The notes under the pieces are model-generated. The model was not told the origin of the DNA, searched no databases, and saw only the letters and a program-made list of their open reading frames with translations. A stretch of DNA of 33,122 nt from Acidobacteriota bacterium (GTDB taxonomy: Bacteria; Acidobacteriota; Terriglobia; Acidiferrales; UBA7541): the NCBI GenBank assembly GCA_003224175.1, contig QHYQ01000200.1, positions 1 through 33,122 of the forward strand, read 5' to 3'. Shown in pieces: positions 24,349 to 32,705 of this stretch. Made by a program: the position numbers and the translations under genes. Numbering within the stretch: the stretch's first letter is position 1; every line of letters starts with the position of its first letter.

Positions 24349-24929
24349 GGCTTCGGAACACTACAGGCCACCAACATCTCCGGCAATACTACAAATAGAC
24401 TAAACGAACTTGAGCGCAGCGGAATTTCTGAAGGAGCGACGCGTGCCAACGGCGAAAAGCATCTTGAGTAGTGACGATGCTCCGACCCCAAACGTTACGA
24501 ACTGAATAAGGTTTAGCTTGATAAATGCGCTTCATCGGAACCCGGCCCACAACCGGACGCCCCCCAGCATCTATAGCCTATGCTCCTTGAGCAAACTCGC
24601 GAGACTTTGAGCCTGCGAAATTGTGAGCTTAAACATTACCTCGACCTTGCCATCGCTGAAGACCCCAATGTCAGGCGAATAGGTTGCGGGGAAAAGTCGT
24701 TTCAAGGTTTCGCGCTGCCTGGTCTCACGAAGGAAGAGCGCCTCGGCTTGTTCTCGAAATGGAACACATCGCCCCGTCCATACAGGATCACCTTCGCCGC
24801 GATGACAGAGTCGAGGCGAAACAGCCCGATTGACACTGCCCGAGTAAGGTGCTCTAGAATGCCGCACAACTCGGTATTACGGCTCGCTATCAAGAGGCTC
24901 CCGCGTCGGGCGAAATGAAAGAGGGCACG
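24349..24929. other. Gap of 581 bp with one doubtful, possibly frameshifted ORF
   Basis: Only the doubtful minus-strand ORF pair listed at 24571-24893 occurs here. No promoter motif or RNA gene was recognised. Confidence 0.4.
24571..24893 (-). pseudogene. Possible frameshifted small hypothetical gene
   Basis: Two overlapping minus-strand frames read like halves of one small protein. The first starts at 24893 (MIASRNTELCGILEHLTRAV to VFHFENKPRRSSFV). The second ends at 24571 (LKRLFPATYSPDIGV, FSDGKVEVMFKLTISQAQSL). A single frameshift near 24720-24760 would join them into about 105 residues. I do not recognise the product; both frames could be chance ORFs. Confidence 0.3.
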
Positions 24930-25895
24930 ATGAATGAGGCCAAAATCGGACGGCGCACCTTCCTCCAGGGCGTCAGCTTCGCGGCATTAAGCGCAGTCGC
25001 AAGGCTTGATGGGGTCAGTGCGGCACAAGTGGCGGTGCCGAATTCCAGCGGCATCGAATTCCCAAAGCTCAAAGCCCCTGCGCTCGCGTGCGACTGCCAC
25101 CATCACGTCTATGATCCCGCTCGCTTCGCGCCCCTTCAGCCTGGAACTGTGCCTCGTGCGCGTGTGGCGGAATACCGCTTACTTCAGGGGCGAATCGGTA
25201 CGACACGGAATGTGGTCGTAACGCCAAGACCCTACGCCACCGATAATCGCGTCACTCTCGACGCCATTGCTCAACTTGGAAGAAATGCGCGAGGGGTTGC
25301 CGTTATTCACCCCACCGTCACGGATGCGGAACTGAAAACTCTAGAACGCGGTGGAATTCGCGGTATCCGCTTCTCCCTGAGTGCCAATCCCGCCACCATC
25401 GCCGCTACCACAGTCGATATGATCGAGCCGCTGTCGAAACGTGTGAACGCGCTGGGTTGGCACGTTCAAATCGCCATGGACGCTGAGCAAATCGTCGCAG
25501 CCGAGGATTTGTGGAACCGCATTCCTTCCGTAATCGTGTTCGACCACATGGGGTACGTGCCGGAGCCGATAGGCACGGAACATCCAGTGTTCGCGCTCAT
25601 TCGGAGACTGATCGACAAGGGCCGCACCTGGGTGAAGCTATCGGTGATTCCCGGCAACACGAAGGACGGTCCGCCTACGTATGCAGATGTGAACAAAGTT
25701 GGCCAGGCCTACGTCCAAGCCGCGCCGGAGCGAATGGTATGGGGTAGCAACTGGCCTCATCCTAACGAACCGAATACGCCGGACGACGCTATCCTATTCG
25801 ACTTGCTGGCTCAGTGGGCACCCAACGAGGCGGCCCGCCACCGCATTCTCGTGGAGAATCCTGAAACTTTGTACGGTTTTGCCAAGTCGGCTTAG
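24930..25895 (+). CDS. Tat-exported amidohydrolase (2-pyrone-dicarboxylate-hydrolase-like)
   Basis: This is a TIM-barrel hydrolase of the Amidohydro_2 type, 321 residues. ATG 24930 follows GAGGG at 6 nt; the ATG at 24915 is less likely. The N-terminus carries a twin-arginine signal (IGRRTFLQGVSFAALSAVAR), so a folded enzyme is exported to the periplasm. Family motifs are ACDCHHHVYD (HxH metal site), GGIRGIRFSL, VIVFDHMGYVP and MVWGSNWPHPNEP. In the last motif Asn stands where some members have the catalytic Asp. The likely reaction is hydrolysis of a lactone or related C-O/C-N bond of an aromatic breakdown product, but the substrate is unproven. It is isolated, on the opposite strand to both flanking genes. 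Confidence 0.87.
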   Translation: MNEAKIGRRTFLQGVSFAALSAVARLDGVSAAQVAVPNSSGIEFPKLKAPALACDCHHHVYDPARFAPLQPGTVPRARVAEYRLLQGRIGTTRNVVVTPRPYATDNRVTLDAIAQLGRNARGVAVIHPTVTDAELKTLERGGIRGIRFSLSANPATIAATTVDMIEPLSKRVNALGWHVQIAMDAEQIVAAEDLWNRIPSVIVFDHMGYVPEPIGTEHPVFALIRRLIDKGRTWVKLSVIPGNTKDGPPTYADVNKVGQAYVQAAPERMVWGSNWPHPNEPNTPDDAILFDLLAQWAPNEAARHRILVENPETLYGFAKSA

Positions 25896-26168
25896 GCAGT
25901 TCAATGGCCGTCGGCGATCCATAGCGATACCAGTCGAATGACGAAGCATTCGACGGTGGGGCTCAGGCAGAATGGAAGCGGACTACTTCTGCGAGACCTC
26001 AGCCTTACCACAGTGGGAGCCTTAGCCCACATGTGGCCGAGGAAACCTTCAAGCAGAAATGCGAAAGCGGTGCGCGGCTACGCGGAAGTTACACTCCGAC
26101 CCGACGTTCCGCCCTGCTAGGAAGACGGTCACAATCGCAACGTTATAGGCCTGTTTTGGGCCCCTGAG

Positions 26169-27017
26169 CTAACGAGCTGAGCTTACCGTCGCCGGACGCT
26201 CCACCGCCACCATGACTTCGAACAGCTCCGTTCGAACCAGACTGCGCAGAGCCTGGCCTTGCTCGACGAACGCGGCAAAGTTTTGTTTCGGAAACACCTG
26301 GGCGAAACGACTTTGTCCTAATTCCGGGCTGGGTGCCGCGGTTGGCATAGCGGCGGCGAGATCCTTCACGGTATTAGAGAGCACAGCATTGAAGGGCGCC
26401 TCGGCTCCGCCGGGCGAAACGACGCGCGCGGCGCTCCACCCCAGGGAACGGCCTTCTTTCACCGCTAGGCCGTTTAACGGCAAAAGCATGTTCGTCACGT
26501 AGTTGCCGTAATCCCCGCCGCGCCCTGCCGTGATCTTCCAGCGGGTGACAGCAATGTAGTTTCCATCCTTCGCTTGGGAGCCGGGCGTGGCGGCCTCCAC
26601 CCTGTAAAGCACGCTGCCAACATTCGTCCGGAGCGTATTCAGCTTCTGCGTGTATTCCTGGAAACTCATTCCAGTGGCCTTGCGATACACCTCGTCGCGC
26701 TTTGGGGCGTTTGGCGTCTGAGGGGCGCCGTCGAAGGTAGCGGAAATCGCGTAGTTATAACTACTGGCCGGGATGCCGCGATAGGCCTCCCGCAGCAGAG
26801 CCCACAACGTGATGTTTTCGCCAGAGGCGATGCGTTCCTGCATCAGTTTCCGTTCCGTGGTTCTGGCCTCCTCGAGCATGGCGGTTACTTTTTCGGGAGC
26901 CACGCTGAAGTAATTCGTCACCCGGTAATTGATGCGCTGGGATTGCTGTGTCCAACCGACGGCCGACACCAGCAAAACGGCCAAGCCGACCGCCAACAAT
27001 AGGTGTGACCTTTTCAT
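26169..27017 (-). CDS. Secreted protein of unknown function
   Basis: This 282-residue protein starts at an ATG with AAGGAG about 9 nt upstream. The signal peptide is MKRSHLLLAVGLAVLLVSAV, ending near GWTQQ. The mature part seems to consist of two related halves of alternating strand and helix. The first is around VTNYFSVAPEKVTAMLEEAR and the second around IAVTRWKITAGRGGDYGNYV. This is reminiscent of ferredoxin-like dimeric alpha-beta (NIPSNAP-type) domains, but that is only an impression. No catalytic motif was seen. It is divergent from the phosphatase-transporter-kinase-like cluster. Confidence 0.7.
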   Translation of the reverse strand: MKRSHLLLAVGLAVLLVSAVGWTQQSQRINYRVTNYFSVAPEKVTAMLEEARTTERKLMQERIASGENITLWALLREAYRGIPASSYNYAISATFDGAPQTPNAPKRDEVYRKATGMSFQEYTQKLNTLRTNVGSVLYRVEAATPGSQAKDGNYIAVTRWKITAGRGGDYGNYVTNMLLPLNGLAVKEGRSLGWSAARVVSPGGAEAPFNAVLSNTVKDLAAAMPTAAPSPELGQSRFAQVFPKQNFAAFVEQGQALRSLVRTELFEVMVAVERPATVSSAR

Positions 27018-27204
27018 GGACGATTTCTCCTTTGTGTCTCGAACTCAGTCGAGATTCGACGCTGCGATTTTGGATTCCTGGGGGAGCATTAATATATACC
27101 GTCGCGCCTCCGCACACAATGCTGGACATGCGCGGGAACTGTTCTACCGTAGCGGAAGCGGCGCGTGCCCACCGGAAGCCGCGTGCCAACCGGAAAATAA
27201 CCTG

Positions 27205-27330
27205 ATGATCGGGCAGACCATGTCGGACTATCGCATTTTGGAGAAGCTCGGCGGCTGGATGGCATCATCTACGAAGCCAAGACCTCAAACTGCACCGCGG
27301 GCTCCGCGGGTACCGCTTCCCCAATGCTTG
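27205..27330 (+). pseudogene. Remnant of a Ser/Thr protein kinase N-terminus
   Basis: ATG 27205 opens with MIGQTMSDYRILEKLGG, the typical start and glycine loop of acidobacterial PknB-type kinases. The frame then breaks. GIIYEAK continues in a second frame and DLKLHR in a third, matching the expected 'MGxVYxAxDxxLxR' continuation after two small indels. Nothing of the rest of the kinase is present, so this is a decayed fragment. By chance it remains in frame with the downstream phosphatase gene. Confidence 0.65.
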
Positions 27331-27354
27331 AAATCACAAGGAGAAGGGCATAAA

Positions 27355-28602
27355 GTGCCGCTACTTGGAGTGCCTAGCCCCTTGCTGAAACCCAGGACAA
27401 TTCACCTGCCGGGAATTTGCGTTTCACTGCTGATGATCGTAACTCTGGCTGCTCCAGCCCTAGAGGGACGAATTGTAGCCATTGGCGATGTTCATGGCGA
27501 CCTTACTGATTTCGCTTCCATCCTTCGACATACGGGCCTGATTAACGACAAAAGTAACTGGATCGGTGGCGGCACTGTCCTGGTGCAAGTCGGCGACGTC
27601 GTGGATCGTGGTCCGAAGTCTCGTGAATGCCTCAACCTGCTGATGGCGCTGGAACGCCAGGCGCGCAGACAAAAGGGGAAAGTGATCGCCTTGCTGGGCA
27701 ACCACGAAGTGATGGCCATGATGGGTGACCTGCGCTACGTTTCTCCCGAAGACTACCGGGGCTTCGTCACGGAACAATCGGAGAAGGTGCGCGAGGAAGC
27801 CTATCAGGATTATTTGGATTTCGCATCGCACCACAGCCCCGCGCGCGCTGCCGTTCCCGCTGACCAAATGGCACGCGAAAAATGGCTGCTCGAACATCCC
27901 CTCGGATTCTTTGAACGCCGCGACGCCTTCAGTCCCCAAGGTGTCTATGGCCACTGGCTCCGCGAGCACGATGCCGTCGTGGAGATTGGCGATGTCCTGT
28001 ATGTGCATGGGGGCCTGAATCCAAACACTCCCTTTGGCGACATCCAGAAATTAAATCAAGAGATTCGTTCAGAACTCGCCGCCTTCGATTCTCTGTGGCA
28101 ATCGCTCTCGAAAAAGAAAGTAATCTGGAGATATATGAGGATCGAGGAGGCTCTCCGCCAGGCTGAAGTCGAGTGGAAGGCCGTTCAGGCCGACGGGCAG
28201 GTGGCCCCTGAACTGAAAAATGACCTTCAAAAATTTCTGGGCTTTTCTGCCTGGTTTGTCAATTCTCCGGATAGCCCGCTCTGGTACCGAGGTCTGGCCC
28301 TGGAGCCCGAAGAAACTCTCAAGGCAGGCGTGGATGCGATGCTGGAGCGGCTGAAGATTGGGTACATCGTCTGCGGTCACACTGTGCAGCCCGACTTTGA
28401 GGTCAACCATCGCTTTGGTAACCGTGTTTGGTTGATTGATACAGGTATGGTCTTCGGCGGCAGGGCATCCGCGCTGGAAATCCGTAACGGAGCTTTTACG
28501 CCCGACTATACCGACAAGCAGCCGCAAACATCACTGCCAGCAACCGGAAGTGCGACTTCTCCGGTGGACTCCAATCGGTATACTGGCGGGCCACAGCAAT
28601 GA
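27355..28602 (+). CDS. Secreted PPP-like (Shewanella-type) metallophosphatase
   Basis: This is a calcineurin-like phosphoesterase of 415 residues. GTG 27355 is chosen because GGAGAAGGG lies just upstream and the next residues form a signal peptide (PGICVSLLMIVTLAAPALEG). The frame stays open far upstream but crosses the kinase remnant and the antisense of the secreted-protein gene. All metal-site motifs are present: GDVHG (44-48), GDVVDRGP (80-87), GNHE (115-118), a C-terminal VHGG and CGHTVQP. The stretch LLGNHEVMAMMGDLRYV is characteristic of the Shewanella-like PPP phosphatases. It would dephosphorylate proteins or phosphoesters outside the cytoplasm. Its TGA overlaps the ATG of the transporter gene (ATGA), so translation is coupled. 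Confidence 0.88.
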   Translation: MPLLGVPSPLLKPRTIHLPGICVSLLMIVTLAAPALEGRIVAIGDVHGDLTDFASILRHTGLINDKSNWIGGGTVLVQVGDVVDRGPKSRECLNLLMALERQARRQKGKVIALLGNHEVMAMMGDLRYVSPEDYRGFVTEQSEKVREEAYQDYLDFASHHSPARAAVPADQMAREKWLLEHPLGFFERRDAFSPQGVYGHWLREHDAVVEIGDVLYVHGGLNPNTPFGDIQKLNQEIRSELAAFDSLWQSLSKKKVIWRYMRIEEALRQAEVEWKAVQADGQVAPELKNDLQKFLGFSAWFVNSPDSPLWYRGLALEPEETLKAGVDAMLERLKIGYIVCGHTVQPDFEVNHRFGNRVWLIDTGMVFGGRASALEIRNGAFTPDYTDKQPQTSLPATGSATSPVDSNRYTGGPQQ

Positions 28603-28958
28603 TTCCTTATATTGAGAGCGCTCTGAATGTAAGGCGCGAGGAATTCAGGCCTTCCTCGCTCCTATTCCTCTACCTGTTCCTGGTGATCGGCTGCTACATC
28701 ATGGGACAGGCCGTGGGAGATGCCCTGTTCTTGAGCGCGTTTCCCACGTACTTACCCCACGTCATCGTCGCCACGGCGCTCGCAGTGGGCATTTTCACTT
28801 CGGTCTATATCCGCCTGTCGCACCGACTCCGCCTGGAGTTGCTCGTTATCGGCTCACTGTTGTTCTTCGGGCTCGGCTTCGTTGGCGTTGGGGTTGTGCG
28901 CGTTGTCCGTCAGACTGTTGTTCCTCCAGACGCAGCACCGAATGTCGGAAGTAAGTGA
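28599..28958 (+). CDS. Nucleotide translocase-like protein, N-terminal fragment
   Basis: This 119-residue product has three membrane helices: SSLLFLYLFLVIGCYIMG, VIVATALAVGIFTSVYI and LLVIGSLLFFGLGFVGV. It is the start of an ATP/ADP-translocase-like (TLC, Npt1/Npt2-type) protein whose remainder lies in the next frame from about 28882. After GLGF the frame degrades and stops at 28958. The family normally has 12 helices; here helices 4-5 appear to be missing at the junction. The start codon overlaps the phosphatase stop by 4 nt. It is either the first part of a broken gene or the result of an assembly error. Confidence 0.65.
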   Translation: MIPYIESALNVRREEFRPSSLLFLYLFLVIGCYIMGQAVGDALFLSAFPTYLPHVIVATALAVGIFTSVYIRLSHRLRLELLVIGSLLFFGLGFVGVGVVRVVRQTVVPPDAAPNVGSK

Positions 28959-31542
28959 GAAGCCGTCCTCCGCGCCTGACATGCCGAAGAACCTTCGCCA
29001 GGTCTGGGCCTATATTCGTGCTTCGCGGTACCTGGTGCTGATCACCGCCTTGATCCTGGTGGGTTGCTGCACCACCGCCATTATCGGCTACCAATTCAAG
29101 CTCATCGCTTACAAGAGCTTTAGTGGAGACAAAGTAGCGTTGGCTGCATTCTTTGGCCGCTTCAACGGCTACATCGGCCTCGCCTCGTTCATAGTCCAAA
29201 TGCTCCTCACCGGGCGGCTGTTGCGATGGTTCGGCATTCGGGTGACGTTATTTGTAATGCCGGTAGTGTTCCTGGGGGGCAGCATGGGCCTATTGCTGGC
29301 TCCCGCCCTGCTGACTGCCTCCATCCTGAAGGGCAGCCAGGGTCTGCTGCGCTATTCATTGGACAAATCCACGACGGAACTCTTGTACCTTCCTGTGGTG
29401 CCTCCGAGGGTAAAGAGTCAGGTCAAGTCGTTTATTGATGGTTTCATTTGGAGGATGGCCGACGGACTGGCCGGTGTAACTCTTTTCGTTTTTGGAAACA
29501 GGATGAAGTTCAGCCCTGGCCGCATCAGTTTGGTGAATTTCGTATTCCTTTTCGGATGGTTGGCGATCGCCTACGGTGTGCGACACGAGTATCTGAAGGT
29601 ACTACGCAGTGCCATCGAGCGGCGCACACTCGATCCAGAGCGGACTGCTGCTGGAACAATGGACGCCAGCACGATTGAAGTGCTGGCACAGCAACTGCAG
29701 CAGGCCGGTGAGCAACAAGTGCTCTACGGCTTGAGCTTGTTTGAGGTAGGGAGCGAAGCGGCATGGCATCCCGTCCTATCCGGCCTGTTGGAGCATCCGT
29801 CCGCTGTGGTTCGCCAACGGGCGCTGCATATTCTTGCTGAGTCCGGGCGTCATCCGATCGTGGCACAGGCAGAGAAGCTGCTCGGAGATGACGCACTTGA
29901 AGTGCGCGCGGAGGCGCTTCAATACCTCGTGGTACACGCGCATAAGGATCCTCTGGAGCTGCTGAAGATGACGACGGACGTACCCGCCCATTGTTTGCAG
30001 TCCGCGCTCGTGACCTACCTGGCGCGGAGTCGCGATACGGATCACGTCGTTGCGGCCCAGACCGTTCTGCAAACGATGCTCTCCAGTATAGGTCCAGAAG
30101 CTGAGGCCTCACATCGCGAGGCAGCCCGCGCGCTGGGAACAATCCCATCCCCTTGTGCGTTACACGCTGAGCTATCGGAGTTGCTCCGCCATCCGAATCT
30201 CGGCGTTGTGGAGCAGGCCCTGATGAGCGCGGGCAAGATTCGGGTCGGCGAGTTCCTGCCTCTGATCATCGAAAGCTTACGGGAGCCACGTTTGCTGGGC
30301 GCGGCACGGGTCGCGCTGGCTCAATATGGAGACGAAGCTGTCGGCGCGCTTGTCGATCGGCTCAACGACCAGGAAACTCCAACGAGTGTTCGAAAGAGAA
30401 TCCCCGCCGCGCTGGCACGCATTGGCACCGTCAAATCTGCTGCCGCCCTCGCTGGCGGTATCGTCCAGAGCGATCCAGAGCTTCGTTACGAAGTAATTAA
30501 AGCGCTCAACAAAATTCACACGCGAGATCCAGCTTTGATGCCGTCCGGTACGGACATCTCCCATATGCTCGATTATGAGTTACTGGGCTATTACCGTTCC
30601 TTCCAGATTCTGGCGGCATTGGACATGCAAAATGGAAAGCCATCTGCCAAAACGCAGTTGCTGGTGGTCGCTGCGGTGCGAGAGCGAATGGAACAGGAAT
30701 TCGAGCGCATCTTCCGTCTATTGAGCTTGGTTTATCCGTCTCGGGATGTCTACAACGCGTATGTGGGTTTGACTTCAAGCCGGCCACAGCTCCAGGCTAA
30801 CGCCCTCGAAGTCGTGGAACACCTTCTTCCTTCAGACCTCTACCGCCGCGTCGTGACCGGAGTGGACCCGGACAGCAGCCCGGTGCAGAGGCTGAATTTT
30901 GCCCAGCGGCTGTGCCGTTCCAGTGTCGCCTCTCCCACCGAAGCCCTCCGCATTCTTCTCCACTCCGGAGACTATTGGCTTTGCGCCTGCGCTCTGCATG
31001 CGGTCGGCCAGGGGGGCCTTGCCGAGCTGGCAGAGGATGTGCGCCGAGTTTTGCACGATGATCCTTTGCTGGACCAGACCTGGGCATGGACGAGCAGGCG
31101 ACTTGGTATCGTCGAAACTTCGAAAGGAGCAACAATGCCTACTGTTCTCGAAAATGTTGATCTCCTGCGGAAGGCCACGATTTTTGAGGGCATCTCCACG
31201 CAGAGCCTGCTTCGTATTGCCGCCATCACAAGCGAGCTCGCTTGGACAACCGACGAGGTGGTATACCAAGAAAATAGTCCGGCCGAGTCGATGTTCCTCT
31301 TGCTGGAGGGGGAAGTGGAGCTTCGCTCAGCAAGGATGGCCCAGCGCCGAGGAGAGAATCAGATGATTGGATCTCTCGCGGCCCTGGGCGGCGGAACTCA
31401 CACGGAGTCAGCGGTGGCCACTCGAGCAACGCGCGCCTTGCGGATTGACATGGAAGATTTCTTTGACACGATGGCGGAGGACTTCAATGTCACCCGCGGC
31501 ATCCTCGCGGTGCTGGCTGGCCTGGCGAGCCGCGCGGCATGA
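28882..31542 (+). CDS. Nucleotide translocase-like protein with HEAT repeats and cNMP-type domain (5'-truncated)
   Basis: This open frame of 886 residues begins inside the family fold (LALGLCALSVRLLFLQ), so the true start lies in the 28599 frame. TTG 28882 is nominal; ATG 28942 is the first Met. Residues 50-250 hold about six membrane helices of the TLC/Npt type (YLVLITALILVGCCTTAIIG, IGLASFIVQMLLTGRLLRWF). Residues about 265-560 are HEAT-like repeats (HPSAVVRQRALHILAESGRH). Residues 752-886 form a cyclic-nucleotide-binding-type beta-roll (FLLLEGEVELRS). The phosphate-binding cassette there is degenerate: GSLAALGGGTHTESAV lacks the usual Glu and Arg. Known family members exchange ATP/ADP or other nucleotides; the HEAT and cNMP parts suggest regulation. 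A strong internal ribosome site precedes ATG 31135. Confidence 0.75.
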   Translation: MALGLCALSVRLLFLQTQHRMSEVSEKPSSAPDMPKNLRQVWAYIRASRYLVLITALILVGCCTTAIIGYQFKLIAYKSFSGDKVALAAFFGRFNGYIGLASFIVQMLLTGRLLRWFGIRVTLFVMPVVFLGGSMGLLLAPALLTASILKGSQGLLRYSLDKSTTELLYLPVVPPRVKSQVKSFIDGFIWRMADGLAGVTLFVFGNRMKFSPGRISLVNFVFLFGWLAIAYGVRHEYLKVLRSAIERRTLDPERTAAGTMDASTIEVLAQQLQQAGEQQVLYGLSLFEVGSEAAWHPVLSGLLEHPSAVVRQRALHILAESGRHPIVAQAEKLLGDDALEVRAEALQYLVVHAHKDPLELLKMTTDVPAHCLQSALVTYLARSRDTDHVVAAQTVLQTMLSSIGPEAEASHREAARALGTIPSPCALHAELSELLRHPNLGVVEQALMSAGKIRVGEFLPLIIESLREPRLLGAARVALAQYGDEAVGALVDRLNDQETPTSVRKRIPAALARIGTVKSAAALAGGIVQSDPELRYEVIKALNKIHTRDPALMPSGTDISHMLDYELLGYYRSFQILAALDMQNGKPSAKTQLLVVAAVRERMEQEFERIFRLLSLVYPSRDVYNAYVGLTSSRPQLQANALEVVEHLLPSDLYRRVVTGVDPDSSPVQRLNFAQRLCRSSVASPTEALRILLHSGDYWLCACALHAVGQGGLAELAEDVRRVLHDDPLLDQTWAWTSRRLGIVETSKGATMPTVLENVDLLRKATIFEGISTQSLLRIAAITSELAWTTDEVVYQENSPAESMFLLLEGEVELRSARMAQRRGENQMIGSLAALGGGTHTESAVATRATRALRIDMEDFFDTMAEDFNVTRGILAVLAGLASRAA
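31122..31137 (+). promoter_or_regulatory. Internal ribosome binding site and start before the cNMP-type domain
   Basis: GAAAGGAG, 5 nt and then an in-frame ATG (31135-31137) lie exactly at the boundary between the HEAT region and the cNMP-type domain. Translation from here would give a free 135-residue regulatory domain. Confidence 0.45.
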
Positions 31543-31678
31543 TGTCGAAACAGTTATGGACGTGCCTCGAAAACGTAAAAGAATTTGCTCAAGAAACTGC
31601 ACGATGAGAATGACCGGAAAATCGTTAAGAGCAAAGGCTACACAATCGCTACCCGCGGAACCTCGAAAGGAGTGTTCA

Positions 31679-32512
31679 ATGTTCTACCGACGCGCCTCGC
31701 TTCTACTCGCTGTATCCGTATGGCTGAGTGCCGCCAGTTTAGCTCAAGGACCCATTCAAGGCAGCCCGCAAAATGAACCCAACCTGACGGAAGAGCAACA
31801 GAAAGCATTCCTGCTGAATGCCAAGGTAGTAGCCAGTAAGCAGCTCGGCAAGGGCATTACACACCCTTGGCGATTGACACTGAGCGATGGCCAGCTGACC
31901 CACGACGCCGCCTTCCAAGTCGTCGACGAACATGAGCGGGGAAAGCAGTTCGACGATGGACATACGGAATACAATTTCGTCGACTCCTACCACTACGACA
32001 TCGCCGGGTACGAGTTGGCTACATTGATAGGCATGAGTGACATGATTCCCGTTTACGTAGAACGCGTGTGGAACGGCCAAAAGGGTGCTCTGTCTTGGTG
32101 GATAACCTGGAAGTGGGATAACCTCATGCTCCGTCAGCAGAAGCTAAGCGCACCGGACGCCGAAGCTTGGAATAAGCAGATGTACAAGGTTCGGGTTTTC
32201 GACCAGCTCGTCTACGATACAGATCCTAACCTCACCAATATTCTCATCACCGAGGACTGGAAGATCTGGAGGATAGACTTCACCCGTGCCTTCAGGCGCT
32301 ACGAAACCTTGCAGGCTTCCACTGATCTGGTGAAGTGTGACGGGAAATTGCTGGAGAAGTTACGCGCGCTGAATGGTGACGAGGTCCTGGAGAAAACCAA
32401 GCCCCACCTCAGCAAAGCCGAAGTCCAGGCGCTCATGGCGCGACGGGACAAGATCGTGGCTCGTTTCCGGCAGCTCATTGCCCAAAAAGGCGAGGAGGCC
32501 GTGCTGTATTGA
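31679..32512 (+). CDS. Secreted protein with protein-kinase-like catalytic motifs
   Basis: This 277-residue protein starts at ATG 31679, with AAGGAG 6 nt upstream; the open frame continues upstream but only antisense-like. The signal peptide is FYRRASLLLAVSVWLSAASL, cleaved near AQG. The mature part has kinase-like landmarks. DPNLTN (Asp182 to Asn187) has the Asp/Asn+5 spacing of the catalytic loop (compare DLKPEN of PKA). RIDFTRAF (Asp200) sits where DFG would be, 18 residues on. IAGYELATLIGM (near 110-118) resembles helix C of HipA/Fam20-like kinases. The usual ATP-binding Lys is not obvious (HDAAFQ). It is the third gene of the phosphatase-transporter cluster, 136 bp after the transporter stop. 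The kinase fold is inference; no exact family was recognised. Confidence 0.7.
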   Translation: MFYRRASLLLAVSVWLSAASLAQGPIQGSPQNEPNLTEEQQKAFLLNAKVVASKQLGKGITHPWRLTLSDGQLTHDAAFQVVDEHERGKQFDDGHTEYNFVDSYHYDIAGYELATLIGMSDMIPVYVERVWNGQKGALSWWITWKWDNLMLRQQKLSAPDAEAWNKQMYKVRVFDQLVYDTDPNLTNILITEDWKIWRIDFTRAFRRYETLQASTDLVKCDGKLLEKLRALNGDEVLEKTKPHLSKAEVQALMARRDKIVARFRQLIAQKGEEAVLY

Positions 32513-32618
32513 ACCGCAGAGGCGTCATGTATTCGGTGCACCGCCAATACTCCCAGAGAGTCCAAATCGAGAGTCCCAATTCTAAAAGGTGCCGACAAGG
32601 ACACCAGACGGAGAGAGG

Positions 32619-32690
32619 GCATTCCCCCGAGCCGTTGAGCTCAACCTGACCTATGCGCCCGCCCACCAACGGTATGGGCATCTTAGAGAC
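32619..32690 (+). pseudogene. Short TPR remnant next to tmRNA
   Basis: The stretch reading AFPRAVELNLTYAPAHQRYG matches a TPR unit of the 'FRRAIELNPxYAxAHxWYG' type common in large acidobacterial TPR regulators. No start, stop or further repeat belongs to it. It ends 16 bp from the tmRNA 3' end, so it is a leftover of a lost gene. Confidence 0.5.
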
Positions 32691-32705
32691 CATGGAACGG
32701 CCAAA

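Noticed and set aside
26929-27354. Upstream extension of the phosphatase frame
   Set aside because: It crosses the antisense of a secreted-protein gene and a kinase remnant; the GTG at 27355 has both a ribosome site and a signal peptide.
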